Below are positions 27,820-39,569 of a DNA stretch of 64,000 bases, piece by piece. Location: positions 47,837,630 to 47,901,629 of the forward strand of contig NC_068970.1 in the NCBI RefSeq assembly GCF_016808095.1, written 5' to 3'. How positions within the stretch are numbered: position 1 is the stretch's first letter; every line of letters begins with the position of its first letter. Origin of the DNA: Vigna angularis. Lineage: Eukaryota > Streptophyta > Magnoliopsida > Fabales > Fabaceae. The notes under the pieces are model-generated. The model did no database searches. It saw only the letters and a program-made list of their open reading frames with translations, and was not told the origin of the DNA. A program made the position numbers and the translations under genes.

Positions 27820-30309
27820 TTAGGTTCTCCACGCACCAAGGAGCTAAGCATTTCTTCTCATTCTGCAATTTAATTCTGCTGAATTCCATCTCTATTTCTG
27901 TTTTCTGTTTCTGTTTCTGTTTTAATTCTGTTTCAGTTTTTGTTCTTTTAATTCTGGTTCTATAATTTTGTTCCAGCCTTTAATTCTGTGTTCTTATAGT
28001 GTTTTATGTCCATTTTTCATTTTAAACGGTGAATCATTTCTTGTTTGAGTCAATTCCATCTTTGAACTTTAAATTCTGTTTTGTCTAAAGTCTTGTGCAA
28101 ACTACTGTTGTTGTTTTATCATTGTCACTGTTTTGAAATTGTTTCTGCTGAGTTCTGTGCTTACCAGTGCTATACAAGCTGTTTGTTACCATTAGAGGCA
28201 GTGATGAATTGATCTAGCCTTGGTAATATAGGCTGAAGCATCCAATAAGCCAAACTGGTTTTAAAATTCTGTTTAAATCTGATGCAGAATTTTGTTTGCT
28301 GTTCTAAATCATCAAATCTGTTTTCAGCTGGTTGTGGTTGATTCTAAAGCTTGATACAACATTGTTTAGTGTTGTTGAATGATGCTAAGAGTGTAGCCAA
28401 CCATAACAAGCAATGAAATGCAATTTGCATAGCTTGGTTGTGCATAGACACTAGTCATTTGCTATTTCATATTTAAATTTGGTTTATCACCGTGCCAATT
28501 TTCATTGCATAGTTTAATCTGAGTTTGGTCATGCTAAGCATCTTTAATTCCAGCTTAGATCTATGTATTCACATTTCCTAGAGTCTTTTCCTTGCTGATT
28601 CAAACTTTGATTCCATAAAACTGAATTTGGTTGGTTATTTTGGTGCCATTTTACTGCATAAGTGGTACAGCAGTAGGGAATTTCGAAAATTTGCTGTTTC
28701 CTTGCTGTTTTATAGCTTGAGCAAGTTTCAATTGATGGTTCAAAGTTGCTAGTACTGTTCATTTGGTCAAAACATGACTTATATGCAAATTTGCATTTGA
28801 AACCATCAATTTTTGAGTGAAAATGGAAGTGAAACAATGATTTCGAATTATAGGCAGTTCCTAAGTTGTTTTAAGGTCTGAACATGTTCAAAATCATCAT
28901 TAAAAATTGTTGAAACTGTCCAAACAAAGATTGAAACATTTCCATATAGTTTTGGATCTCAAACCACCAAATTCAGTTTAATTTTTCTGGTGCAGTTCTG
29001 TTTTCCAGCTGCTGTTTGGTAATTTTGATGCAAAAATCATTACTGGATTGTGAAAAAGCTGGTTCCATGATTAAAAATGAAAATAGATGACTCAAAGAAG
29101 TAATATCAAGTGATAAAAAGCTGTTGAACTGTGCAATCCAGATTACAGGCCCTGAAAAATCAAAATTCAAAAATCTGAAAGTCATTGGGGCATTTTATCA
29201 AACAGTTTTGAAAATAATCAAACAGTTTGCATTTGGAATCATTTATGAACTGTGTTTGCGTTTTTAATTGCTTTCTTAATCTGTTCTAGCACCTTTGGTA
29301 GGTTCCTTTTGTGTACTTGCTGTTTTTTCCATACCTAGTTCATTTGTTTACCACATTTTTGGCTTCCAAAATTGTCAATTATTGATGGAATTTGGTGTGG
29401 AAAAATGGTGCAGAATGGTAACTCTGGCTTGGTTTGTTTGAGTGGATTTAAGGTACTGTGATAGCTGTTGTGAAGCATCCAGTTGCAGAAACCTTTACTT
29501 ATAATGGTAGCATACTAGGAAGTGAGGGGAAAGCTGAAATGAAAAGCAATTAGGAGCTCTTGAGTAGATGCAACTCTGCTGTCCAGCAGCTGCAGAATAC
29601 ATTACAGCAGCATAATTTGCCACCAGAATTTGAACAACTTGCATACTGTTTTTGAGATACACTTGGCAGCAGCTGAAGATTGAAGTCCACACTGTTTTTA
29701 CACATTTAATTGAGCTTGTTTGAGTACTCATATCATGGAACCTTGTAGTTTTTAATTATATTTCTGTTTTTGTGCCAAGTGACTTGGGAAAATGCTTTTG
29801 AAGCAATTCCAAGCTCACAATTGAACATTGTAATAGTCCAATTTCGTTTTCTTAGTGTGAAAGTGTGTCAAGGGGCTCCAAGTGTCACTTGCACTTTCAC
29901 TTAGGGTCGTCTAGCATTTACATTCTTGCATCTTTATTGCTTTCCTTAAATGTCTTGAGTAATCCTTTTGTTTTTAGGTCTCCGTGGTATTTAGGATAGC
30001 ATAGCATATAGTAAACCTTTCTTTGGTTTGTAGGTTCATAACATTTAAAAAGAATTTGAAGAATTTCTACTTAGAAACTAAAGTAAAAGAACATTCTAAG
30101 GAAACTCTGGCTAAGGAAGAACTTGGTTTCTAAGCTTGTCCATTTGTGACTCACCTCTTCTTCCTGGGAGCTACTTAGAAACATCTTTTACTTCTAGAAT
30201 CTCTTAGAAATTTTTCACCAAAAAACAAAGAAAGTTTGTGAAAATTTTTTTTTCATTCATTACTTGTCAAACATTTTGAAAACCTTTTGAAAATTTTCCT
30301 TTGACAAGA
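27820..30309 (+). other. Long untranslated leader of the nested element
   Basis: About 2.5 kb between the primer site and gag with no supportable frame. It starts with a T-rich TTCTGTTTCTGTTTT stretch and is otherwise AT-rich, low-complexity sequence. Confidence 0.6.
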
Positions 30310-31207
30310 ATGAGTCAATCAAGTGTGCAAGGAAGTTTGAAACCCAATAGTGAAATGTCTTTAAGGGAAGAATTTGAGCAAAGATTTGAACAAAGGGATA
30401 AAGAGATTAGTGAGCTCAAAGATATGATTAGTAAACTTTTGATTAATCAAGATAAAAAGAAAGAGAGGTCTTCCCATAGGAGAAGAGAAGAATCATCATC
30501 TTCTCCAAGTGAAATTGAGCAAAATAGTAGTCATCACAATGATGACCACTACCAAATGCCTCCTAGAAGACAACATAGAGTTAGAGAGCATTACCCAAGA
30601 GAGCCTAAGATTGATCTTCCTTCCTTTCATGGAAAAGATGATGTAGAAGAATACCTAGAGTGGGAAATGAAAGTTGAGCAATTGTTTGAGTGCCACCAAA
30701 TAGATGATGAAAGGAGAGTCACCATGGCTTCTCTAAGCTTTCAAGGTTATGCCTTAATTTGGTGGACAGCCTTAGTCAAGGACCATAGGCTAAGACACTT
30801 ACCTCCCATTAGGTATTGGAATGAAATGAGAGCTGCCTTGAGGATGAGGCATGTACCAGCCTACTATGATAGGGAGATAATGGATAAACTCCATAAACTC
30901 CAACAAAGGAACATGAGTGTTGAGGAATATAGACAAAAAATGGAATTACTCATGTTGAGGGCTGGGATAAGAGAGGAACCAAGAATCACAATTGCTAGGT
31001 TCCAAAGTGGACTCAACTATGACATAAGAGATAGGGTTGAACTTATACCCTACAATGAACTCAATGAGTTAGTCCAACTTTGTGTGAGGGTAGAGCAGCA
31101 ACTCAAAAGAAAAAGCTCTACTAAGAAAGATTACCCTCATAGTTACAAGAAAGAATATAAGAGGGAGGGTAGTCTAATTAAGCCAAGATATGAAGAATCT
31201 AGAGAGA
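30310..31207 (+). CDS. Gag N-terminal part of the nested element, truncated
   Basis: From ATG 30310 the protein begins with a Ser-rich segment and a predicted coiled coil (EEFEQRFEQRDKEISELK), then an acidic/basic linker and the retrotransposon-gag domain (HGKDDVEEYLEWEMKVEQLF, later YWNEMRAALRMRH and MSVEEYRQKMELLMLRAG). The domain is complete to about residue 290, where the frame runs into the 44-bp LTR remnant and ends at 31326, past the element in the host element's sequence. The zinc knuckle, protease and the rest of the polyprotein are lost. It is about 65-70 percent similar by eye to the interrupted Gag around it. Confidence 0.85.
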
Positions 31208-31251
31208 GGGAGCTTCAGGCCACTGGTTTCCTCTGGAATTTGGCTCCATCA

Positions 31252-31885
31252 GGTAGTAGGAAGGTATGTGTCTTCTTCTTAGAGCACTCTTCAAGTCATT
31301 CCAATATTGGACTTGAGGGGAATTAGAGAGTCTTCTTTCTCTCACTAGGGCAGTCCACCAATACATGGCATTCCCTTGAAAGCTTAAGGTGGCTAGGGAA
31401 ACTTTCCTTTCCTCTATTATTTGATGACACTCAAAAATTTGTTCTACTTTCATTTCCCAATCTAGGTATGCCTCAACATCTTCTTTCCCATGGAAATGAG
31501 GAAGGTCTAGCCTAATCTCTCTTGGTGGTTGTTCACTCTCCCTTCTATACCTTCTAGGTGGAGGATGTTGGTAGAATTGGGCAGCGGTCCTACTATCTTG
31601 TTTAGGGTATGTGTTTTCTGTGGGAGTTTTTGAACTTCTCCTTGAGTGACTCCTACTTTTCTTTATCTCTTCTTGGACCTTTTCTTGTTTTTGGGCTAGA
31701 ACTCTAAGTTCTTCTTCTAAGGTTTCAAGATATTGTTCTCTTTCAACTCTTTCTTTTTCTTTCAAAATGGATTCTTGCTTTTGCCAAAGTTTTAGTGATT
31801 TTAGTTCCTTGGCCATTTGTTCTAAATTTGGTTGGGTCTCTTCACTATAATCACTATCAATTTGGTAAGAAGGTTCCTTAGACAT
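31252..31885 (-). CDS. N-terminal half of the interrupted Gypsy-type Gag
   Basis: Starts at ATG 31885 (MSKEPSYQ), has a long Glu/Lys/Gln coiled coil, an Arg/Ser linker and the beginning of the gag domain (HGKEDVEAYLDWEMKVEQIF, then YWNDLKSALRRRHIPSYY). It is cut at 31252 by the nested element; the remainder lies at 25914-27313. The ATG further upstream at 32008 is in frame but adds an unconvincing hydrophobic stretch, so 31885 is preferred. Confidence 0.82.
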
Positions 31886-31889
31886 TCTT

Positions 31890-33625
31890 AAAAAAAATTC
31901 AAAATATGTAATGCACACACAAACTTGTATTTCAAAAGTAAATTCCTTTAAAGATTTAAGGAGGAAAAATAATCTCAAGTTCACTTCCAGGAAAGAGAGG
32001 AGAATCACTAAGGATCACTTAAAATCCAAGCCTTTCCTAGCCAAAGTTTACCTCAAGTTCTCTTGCACCAAACTTCTCAAATGGAATTAGGTTTGATACA
32101 CAAGTAGACACACAATAAATTATAAGCAGTTAAAGACAACAATTAAACTAGACTATGCGGCCTAATGGTAAAGTTAGAAGGCACTTTGGAACCTTCAAAC
32201 TTTAACCAACTAAAAACGTTTTCAATATGGTTTACAAGTCTTTGTTAGGATATGGGATTGAGTATCACAGACTACCCCAAGATACCTAACAAGGTTATGA
32301 GTTACAAATCCAAAAGCAATACAATTTTACAACTCAAAAATGCGTAATACAAATAAATAATGTGTGTTCCTCTCTAAAGTGTTTCACTCCTTTTCTTCTT
32401 GTCTCTTCCTCAAGGTTTCAAGGTCCATAGAGGTCTCCGATCACCCAATATACTATGTCCAATTTCGTTTTTCCTCCAAAGAATATCCTACACCAAATAT
32501 CAAACCAAATCCGAAAGGTAGGAATCCAAAGAGAATGCAAATCAAGGGCCAATTTGAACAATAGCTCTTCAAAAGGAGTTATGTTGAGACAAAACAAAGA
32601 GTAATGAACAAGACAATCAAGAAAATAAAGCTTAAAAACAAAGGCTAGGCACTCAAAAGAATTACCTAAAGAAAGGCACTAGAATAGATGAATAAAACCA
32701 AAAACAATTAGAATAGAGAATTATTACTTCTTATCTTTACAAACACTTAGCTAATGGTGCAATGTAGGCAGAGACAATATTTTGCCAAAAGTGTCATGTC
32801 CAAGTCTCATATCCAAGGGTCATGTCCAAGTGTCATGTCAAGGTATTATGTCCAAGTATCATCTCCAAGTGTCATGGTAAAGTCTCATGTCAAAGTCTCA
32901 AGTCAAAGTAACTTTTTTTTTCACTTTTGCTTTTGCTTGTACTTTTACTCTCTCTTTTTTCTCTCTTTTTTTTCTTTTACTTTGGCTTTTTACTTTTGTC
33001 TACACTTTTGTTTTTCAACACAAATTAGATCTGGACAATTTGTTTGGGTAGCTCAAAGTTCATGACTCAAAGAAAAAAAATGGAAGAAATCTTACTAGAA
33101 TCAAAAATAGAGCATGAAACTCAAAGAAACACAAGAGAAACTTAACTCTAAGAACTTGACAATGATCTAATGACAAGCATGAACTCAAATATGAAATAAA
33201 AAAGCACTCAAATGGATGTATATACTGTAATTTCGAAATCCCAATGGGACATATTTTTTTATGATTTTTGCAAAGCCCGAACTAAGAAAATGACATAAAA
33301 ATGACTACACATGACTCTAGACAACATGGATGGAATTAAAAATAAAAAATAACCCAAAAATGACATTAAAACAGAACCAAATATATGAAGAAAGACTCAA
33401 AAAAAATATAAAAGCACGCCACAACACATGTATATGGAAACTTAGTGGTAAAAACCGAATGGTTCCGCAAAAGAACAAACTAGAACTATAAAAATAACAT
33501 ATATGGATGTAAACAATGGAAGACAATAAAGAACAACACAATAACAACAAGAAATACACAAAGATAGGTAAAGGACCAAGATACTTAGCTCTTGTAGACC
33601 CAAAGCTCTTGATACCAAATGATAG
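31890..33625 (-). other. Leader of the Gypsy-type element
   Basis: About 1.7 kb between gag and the 5' LTR without credible coding sequence. A short repetitive stretch of GTCATGTCCAAGT/CTCATGTC words lies at about 32792-32920. The primer-binding site (GCTCTTGATACCAAA on the plus strand, 33606-33620) is next to the LTR. Confidence 0.65.
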
Positions 33626-34424
33626 TGTCCTCCTCGAGCTAGGTTGGGCCTAAGCACGAAGATGAAGCTATGGAGGTGGGATTTGTGCGGAAGCGATGGA
33701 TATGGTGGTGGGCTCACAATTTTGGTGAGGTTTTTGGTGAGTATTTGTGGTAGGATGGAGGTGTTTGATGGATCTCCGGAGAGGTTGGGCCAACTCTAGA
33801 GAAGGGTTGTTAGAGGGACCTCATGGGATGCTCTAGCCTTGACTTGAGACAAGATATGTTTGCACACATTTTGGCATAATAACATTCAAATTCATCAAGT
33901 GATTTTACAAGGAAGGAGACCCTTCTATTTATAGAGAAAGGTGTCTCCAAAGTAGACAAGAAACCCTAAAAACTATCCACTCTTAAAGAGACATGTGGCA
34001 ATCCTCTTTTATAAAGTTTCTCCACTCTTAGAGTGCCATGTGGCAATCCACTTTTGTAAAGTCTTCTCCACTCATGTGGTAATCCACTTTTGCAAAGTTC
34101 CTCCACTCTTAAAGTGCCATGTGACAATCCACTTTTGCAAAAGCTTTCCACTCTTAGAGTGACATGTGGCAATCCACTTTAGGAAGAGTTTCTCCACTTG
34201 GAAAGTGACACATGGCCACTTCCTTTTTAAGAAGTGTCTTCACTAAGAGCTTGCCATGTGGCCATCATGTCCCATGGTGGGACACACTCTTTAAAAATAA
34301 GATTACAAACCATACAATACTTAGCCCTTAATACAAGGCCTAAAATTAAATACTATACTATTTGACCCTTAATACTAGGTCTAAAATACACACAATTTTA
34401 CTATGGCTAGGGCATATGCCATCA
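33626..34424 (-). repeat. 5' LTR (right copy) of the Gypsy-type element
   Basis: 799 bp, TGTCC...CATCA on the plus strand, with the same internal 40-45-bp tandem repeat as the left copy (about 33972-34195). Confidence 0.95.
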
Positions 34425-34588
34425 CTATCAATTTATTGACATTTGTGAGAGAAAGATAATATTGAATATGTATGAAATCAATAACAATTATATAAATAGT
34501 ATGATGAAAATAGCTCAAACACATAATCTTGTTAAGATTTAAACTATTTATAACTATCTAAAACTTATAAAACATCTCTTTATATAAA

Positions 34589-34733
<145 letters not shown>

Positions 34734-34739
34734 CATTAA

Positions 34740-35018
34740 CACTTTGTTCACTTGAATGGATTTGGAAAAGAATGATTGAATGGATTTGAAGATAAATTTT
34801 TTGTTGTTTATTTGAATGGATTTGGAGGTAAGTGAAAGTGGATTTGGAAGTAAATTTTTTTAATCTGTCACATAAATCAAATCCTATACCAATTCTCACA
34901 AACTTTACTTCCAAATCCACTCTCACTTACCTCAAAATCAACTCAAATAAACAACAAAAAATTTACCTTCAAATCCATTCAATCACTCTCCCCGAAATTC
35001 ATTCAAGTGAACAAAGCC
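34740..35018. mobile_element. Tourist-like (PIF/Harbinger) foldback MITE
   Basis: Almost the whole 279 bp is an imperfect hairpin: CTTTGTTCACTTGAATG at the left is complemented by CATTCAAGTGAACAAAG at the right, and the arms continue inwards for more than 100 bp. TAA occurs on both flanks (34737-34739, 35019-35021), the target duplication typical of PIF/Harbinger MITEs. No coding capacity. Confidence 0.8.
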
Positions 35019-35394
35019 TAAGAAAAAAAAATTGGAATTACCAATGGATATATGTGGTTGATAATGTTCAAAATTCGTCACTAATTGAAGTTTTTTGATA
35101 GATTATCGATGGGTTAAGATTCGTTAGTATTGTTCTTATCAAAAATAATTATTGACGACTTATATCAACCAATCATCCGACAATAAATGGAGAAACAGGT
35201 TGAAGTGCAGTGAGCAACATGTGCTAATTTTTATTCAAACTTTTATTTCCTTTTACTCATCCATATATAGATTTTATTTCCTAAATATTAGTTAGCATTT
35301 ACTTTAATACAATTATAAGCACATTCCTTTAGTTCACTAGTGTGTAACTACAATAACAATTAAGTTTTCTCATAATTCATGACTAGTGAGGTGT

Positions 35395-37788
35395 GTTTAG
35401 ATGTTGTTATTAACGGTAAGATTAAGGAAAAGTAGAGTCTTAGAAATAAGGTAGTTTTGTGACTTTAGTGTTTTTGTTTGGAAATTAGTTTTATTAAGTG
35501 TACACCTTTGTTAGAATATAATTGTTATGTTATGTTATTTTATTTATATTTTGGCTTGGGGACAAAAAGATCTTTTACCTTTTATTAATTAAGTGTAAGA
35601 AATTAAAATAGAGGGTATAGAAAGGAAAAACATGCAAATTACATGACGTGGGAATTTAATAAAAAGATATTATATAAATCTTTTTGGAGATTTAGTTGTT
35701 GTTATTTTTAAAAGTAGTTGAAAAAAATAGGAGATATACTTTTGAGATTAAAAGAGATATTATTATTAGAAAATAATATTATTAGATATTGTTAGATATT
35801 CTAAAAGATGTTATTGGATATTGTTATTAGTTAATTAAAAGATATATTAAGATACGATTATGTATAATTAAATATTAATTACCTTAGTATGTTTGTTTGT
35901 AGTATGCTATGTATTCTTGATTATCTTGATTGGTAATTCTGGTTTGATGCATGTGTTCATGATTATGAATTATGATTATTTGTAGTTATGGTTTGATAAG
36001 GGTTTGTGTATGCATGGGGATAAGGTTTATGTAATATTTAGGATAGATTTTCCCTATGAATGTATTATGTATGTTTTTGCTAGGTTATCCCATAATAGGA
36101 TTTGATGCTAAAGGGGAACAAAGTTATGACGATTAGAGGTTTCTCATGCAAGTATATGTTGTAAGGGTGTTGTGATAATCATATGAAGTATGTTTGGATT
36201 TGTTGGGGTATAACATGTATAATGATTGGGTTTGGATGATTTAAGTGTTGTGATGTATGTGTTTGAGTATGTTACAAGGGTATATGATGCTTGAATGCAT
36301 GTATGATGTCTTAAGCATGTTTTCACGTGATTTGGGATTGATACATGGGGTTAGACCTTAGGGTTTTGTCCAATAATGTGATTATTCGCGAGAATAATCG
36401 ATTATTTGGGATGATAATCGATTATTTGGGGTGATAATCGATTATCCCTTCATGTGTGATGAATTATGGTGAATTGTTGTGTAGAACTATTGTGATAATC
36501 GATTATTTTAAGTGATAATTGATTTTCACAAGGTATTTTGTGAACATGTGTGTGTTTCGGGAATAATCGATTAGCACTTATCATAATCGACTATCTTAGA
36601 GTGTTTTTACTAGAAATATTGTGTTTTGATGAAGAATGGACATGGACCAAGCTTGAGGAGTAGTGAAATGTGATGCTAATCGGAGAATGAGATTAATGGT
36701 TATGTTTGACTTGTGGTTGAGAGTGAAGCATGAGTGAGCATTGTGTTGTACTTTAGTATGTGATTGATGAGCATGAGAGTGGATGATAAGTCTATTTCTT
36801 GTACCTCGTAAATCCTGGTGCTATTTATAGATAAGTGCTTCCTTTTGCCTTGTGTGCATTGGAAGGGTTATTTGGGTATTGAGCCTTCCTTGTGTGAGGG
36901 TGAATGTGTCTTCCTTGTCCTTGTGTGGTAGGATTACAAGTAGGAGCGGCTATAGTCGGTGAGGTAGGATACAGGAGTGGGACTGACTCTTTCCATTATG
37001 TGGTTATTGGTATGATGATGCTTATGGTGTTGTTCATGATTGGGATAGTCATGATGGTGGTGTATCTATAATGATGGTGATCATGGTGTTGGAGATGTCG
37101 AAGTTATGCTATGTTGATAGTGGTGTTACTATAATGGTTATAGTAAGTAGTTAGCATATGTGCTAATAAGTGGATAGACTAAGGGTCTATGTGTGAGATG
37201 TTAATGATGACATCAAGGTTTAGAGATCAAGGATTGATGATCGAGGGTCGAGGATGGATGATCGAGGCTCGGGGAGCGAGTAATTGGATATGATTGATTT
37301 GTTGTGTTTAGAGGATTAGGAATCATATTGTTATTACTTCTATGTATGAGGTGTTTGATTAAGTTTTGATATAATCAGCATGTATGTATCTTGTTTTTAT
37401 GATTGTTTTATTGGTAGCTTACCCTATACGTGTGTGCGTTTGTGTGTTTGTGAAAATGAAATTATTAGCAATGGTCGTATAATGTGTTATACGTGAGCAA
37501 ATGATATTTTAGATGTTCCAAAGACATGATAAATTCGTGAGATAACGGGGGAAAGATTTGAGTTTCTTTAAAAAGTTCTTTTAGTATAGACTTTTGAAAC
37601 AATGTAATTATAGTTATTTTATTTTCTTAATCATTTTAATTACTTTTGGAATAATATAATTGGACAAGGCTTTTGGAACTATGTTTTGAATAAATTATGC
37701 ATGTTGAAAAATATGTTTCCGCACTATAAAAATTTATAAATAATCAATTTTTTTAAACCCGTGACAACCCAAAATTTGGAGCGTTACA
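35395..37788 (+). mobile_element. Long LTR (copy A) of a retrotransposon family, probably solo
   Basis: The right end GGAGCGTTACA at 37788 is an LTR terminus because the same end recurs inverted at 49605. Homology with 48500-50650 supports an LTR of about 2.4 kb; the left boundary near 35395 is approximate. No standard primer site follows 37788 and no gag/pol is next to it, so it is likely a solo LTR or degraded. It contains five or six TAATCGATTA-type palindromes at 36384-36595. No gene is present. Confidence 0.55.
36384..36595. repeat. Cluster of TAATCGATTA palindromes in copy A
   Basis: Four exact copies (around 36394, 36415, 36436 and 36495) and several one-base variants in about 210 bp, part of them in a roughly 21-bp periodicity. 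Confidence 0.9.
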
Positions 37789-39560
37789 TTGATAGTACAC
37801 TTGAGAAAGGAAACCAATTATGATATGATTTAGTGCCTTGAGGAAGCTTACAGAAGAAGCTTAACCTGTACCCATAAGGGATCTACTTCCAAGTTGGACC
37901 AATGAGGTGGACATTGCAACTAAAGATGAAACTAAATTTGTATTAACCTACTTTTAAGTGAAGAAGGTTGTAAGCTGAAATTGCTATCACATGACTTCAA
38001 AATGGTTGAACCTAGCTCTTGTGACCTACATGTTGAAGTCAAGGATTACAATAAACAAGTTGAGAAGTTGGAGCAACCTATCATAACCAATAAATGAAAT
38101 CAAATGTACTTGCATAACTTTCCACTTATTGAACCAAACCAAGAAAATGCATTGAATCGAGGAATTTACATTGAGGTGTACCTATTGTAGGAAGTTTTCT
38201 TTACCTGTAATTGCAGGTTAAACCAGTTTATAGGTAGCCAACTATAAATAGTGAAATCAATAATAGAGTGGGCAGTTCTAGATGGTTGATGAGAGTTGAA
38301 GATTGCACAAGAAAGAATTCAAGGAACTTGAATAGCTTAGGAGCACACACAATTCATAACAATTCTTCCTCTGTCAACCATTATTTAGGAGTTGTTATTG
38401 AAGATTCAATGACTATTGGTCTACACATCTAGCTAGAGGAGTTAATCTTTAGGTTTTATTTTTGTTTGTAGTTTCCATTTGTAGAATTTTTGAACTATGA
38501 ACTACATAGTTAATACTTAGGTCATGAACTCAGTACTTGTTGTAATCTTTTCATTATTTTGTCCATCTTATTCATGTTTTCTATTCAATTTCACCAAATA
38601 GTTTCATTTCACTTGTTCATCGTGTTTTTTTATTCATTTTCTCTTATCACTAAGATTTTTCCTTCATTTTGATATTGATTTCATCATTTCTTTTGTAATA
38701 TGCTAAGTCATGTTATGTGCATAATTTTATGACTTTGTAAGCACACAATGGCCAATTTGTGCATTCAAGATGTGCAAATAGACTCTTGAATAACAAAGGT
38801 AGGATTGAATTTTAAGTTTTGGGTGAAGTTGAAAGCTAATTGATAAATTGCCACCATCATTGTACTATTTTATTTGTGATTGTGAAATTTTGTGTTTAAT
38901 TGTGTGTTTTAGTTCTGGGAATGTGTTGTTACCATGCTTGTATGCTTGAATTAACTTTCAGGATTCATTTTGAGCAAGTTTGACATATTAATTTCAGAGT
39001 TTGCATTGTGTTTGTTAAGCTCGTTAATTAGGGTTCACAGTTAGGGATTTTTACATTTCACAATTTTAAGCCAAATTAATGATTTTGGTGTCGATATTAA
39101 CCATATAGAAGTATTTCGAATCATATCCATCGTATAATTGTGCATGTACGCATCTGTGTTGCATCAAATTCATGATAGAGTTCATCTCATGGCTTATTTT
39201 TGAGATTTTATGCATTTGAGTTCAGGTTAGGAATTATAATCAAGTTTGGTTGTGTTCAAACATAAATTCTAGTTGCATTTATTTTGTTAGAGGTTTTGTA
39301 GGCTCATCATAGCATAATTCCTTCTTGCATTCACTAAAATACTTAGGTTGAATTATGTTTTGTTTTAAGAATTTCATCAAACTGTTTGTATATAATCTTT
39401 CTACATTATTTTAGGTTTAGGGATATATATATGCTAAATAAGTTTAGATAGATTATAATTAATTGTTTTCTCTAATTAAATAACATCACACACACTATAA
39501 CTAGTTAATTGGTTGTTGTATCATTGGATTGATTCTTGGTTGGCCCTATACTACATTTAA
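37789..39560. other. Degenerate repeat sequence, possible LTR remnant
   Basis: No coding region can be supported. A TATA-like CTATAAATAG at about 38243, followed by AC-rich leader-like sequence and a T-rich tract, resembles the U3-R part of an LTR. Otherwise AT-rich DNA. Confidence 0.3.
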
Positions 39561-39569
39561 GGGGAAAAC

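Larger units (their letters stand above)
27319..31251 (+). mobile_element. Nested LTR element with a palindromic 5' LTR
   Basis: Inserted in the gag of the Gypsy-type element with a 5-bp duplication GGTAG (27314-27318 and 31252-31256). The 5' LTR is 27319-27805 (TGATGG...CCATCA). A primer-site-like GTGCTATCAGAGC (27807-27819) follows, then a leader of about 2.5 kb and a gag frame. At the right only the last 44 bp of the LTR remain (31208-31251), fused to gag; the rest of the 3' LTR and all of pol are missing. Its Gag is clearly related to that of the host element but diverged, so one relative jumped into another. Confidence 0.88.
25035..34424 (-). mobile_element. Gypsy-type gag-protease LTR element, non-autonomous, with a nested insertion
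   Basis: LTRs at 25035-25830 (796 bp) and 33626-34424 (799 bp) differ by about six substitutions plus loss of the first bases of the left copy. Orientation is minus: next to the right LTR, on the minus strand, lies TTTGGTATCAAGAGC (Met-tRNA-type primer site), and beside the left LTR a purine tract AAGAGGGAGGG. Between them are a long leader, gag and an aspartic-protease region, but no RT, RNase H or integrase. Gag is interrupted at 27319-31251 by another element. The right flank starts CTATC; the left flank ends GACTA, as if 5 bp at the junction were lost. Confidence 0.9.
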
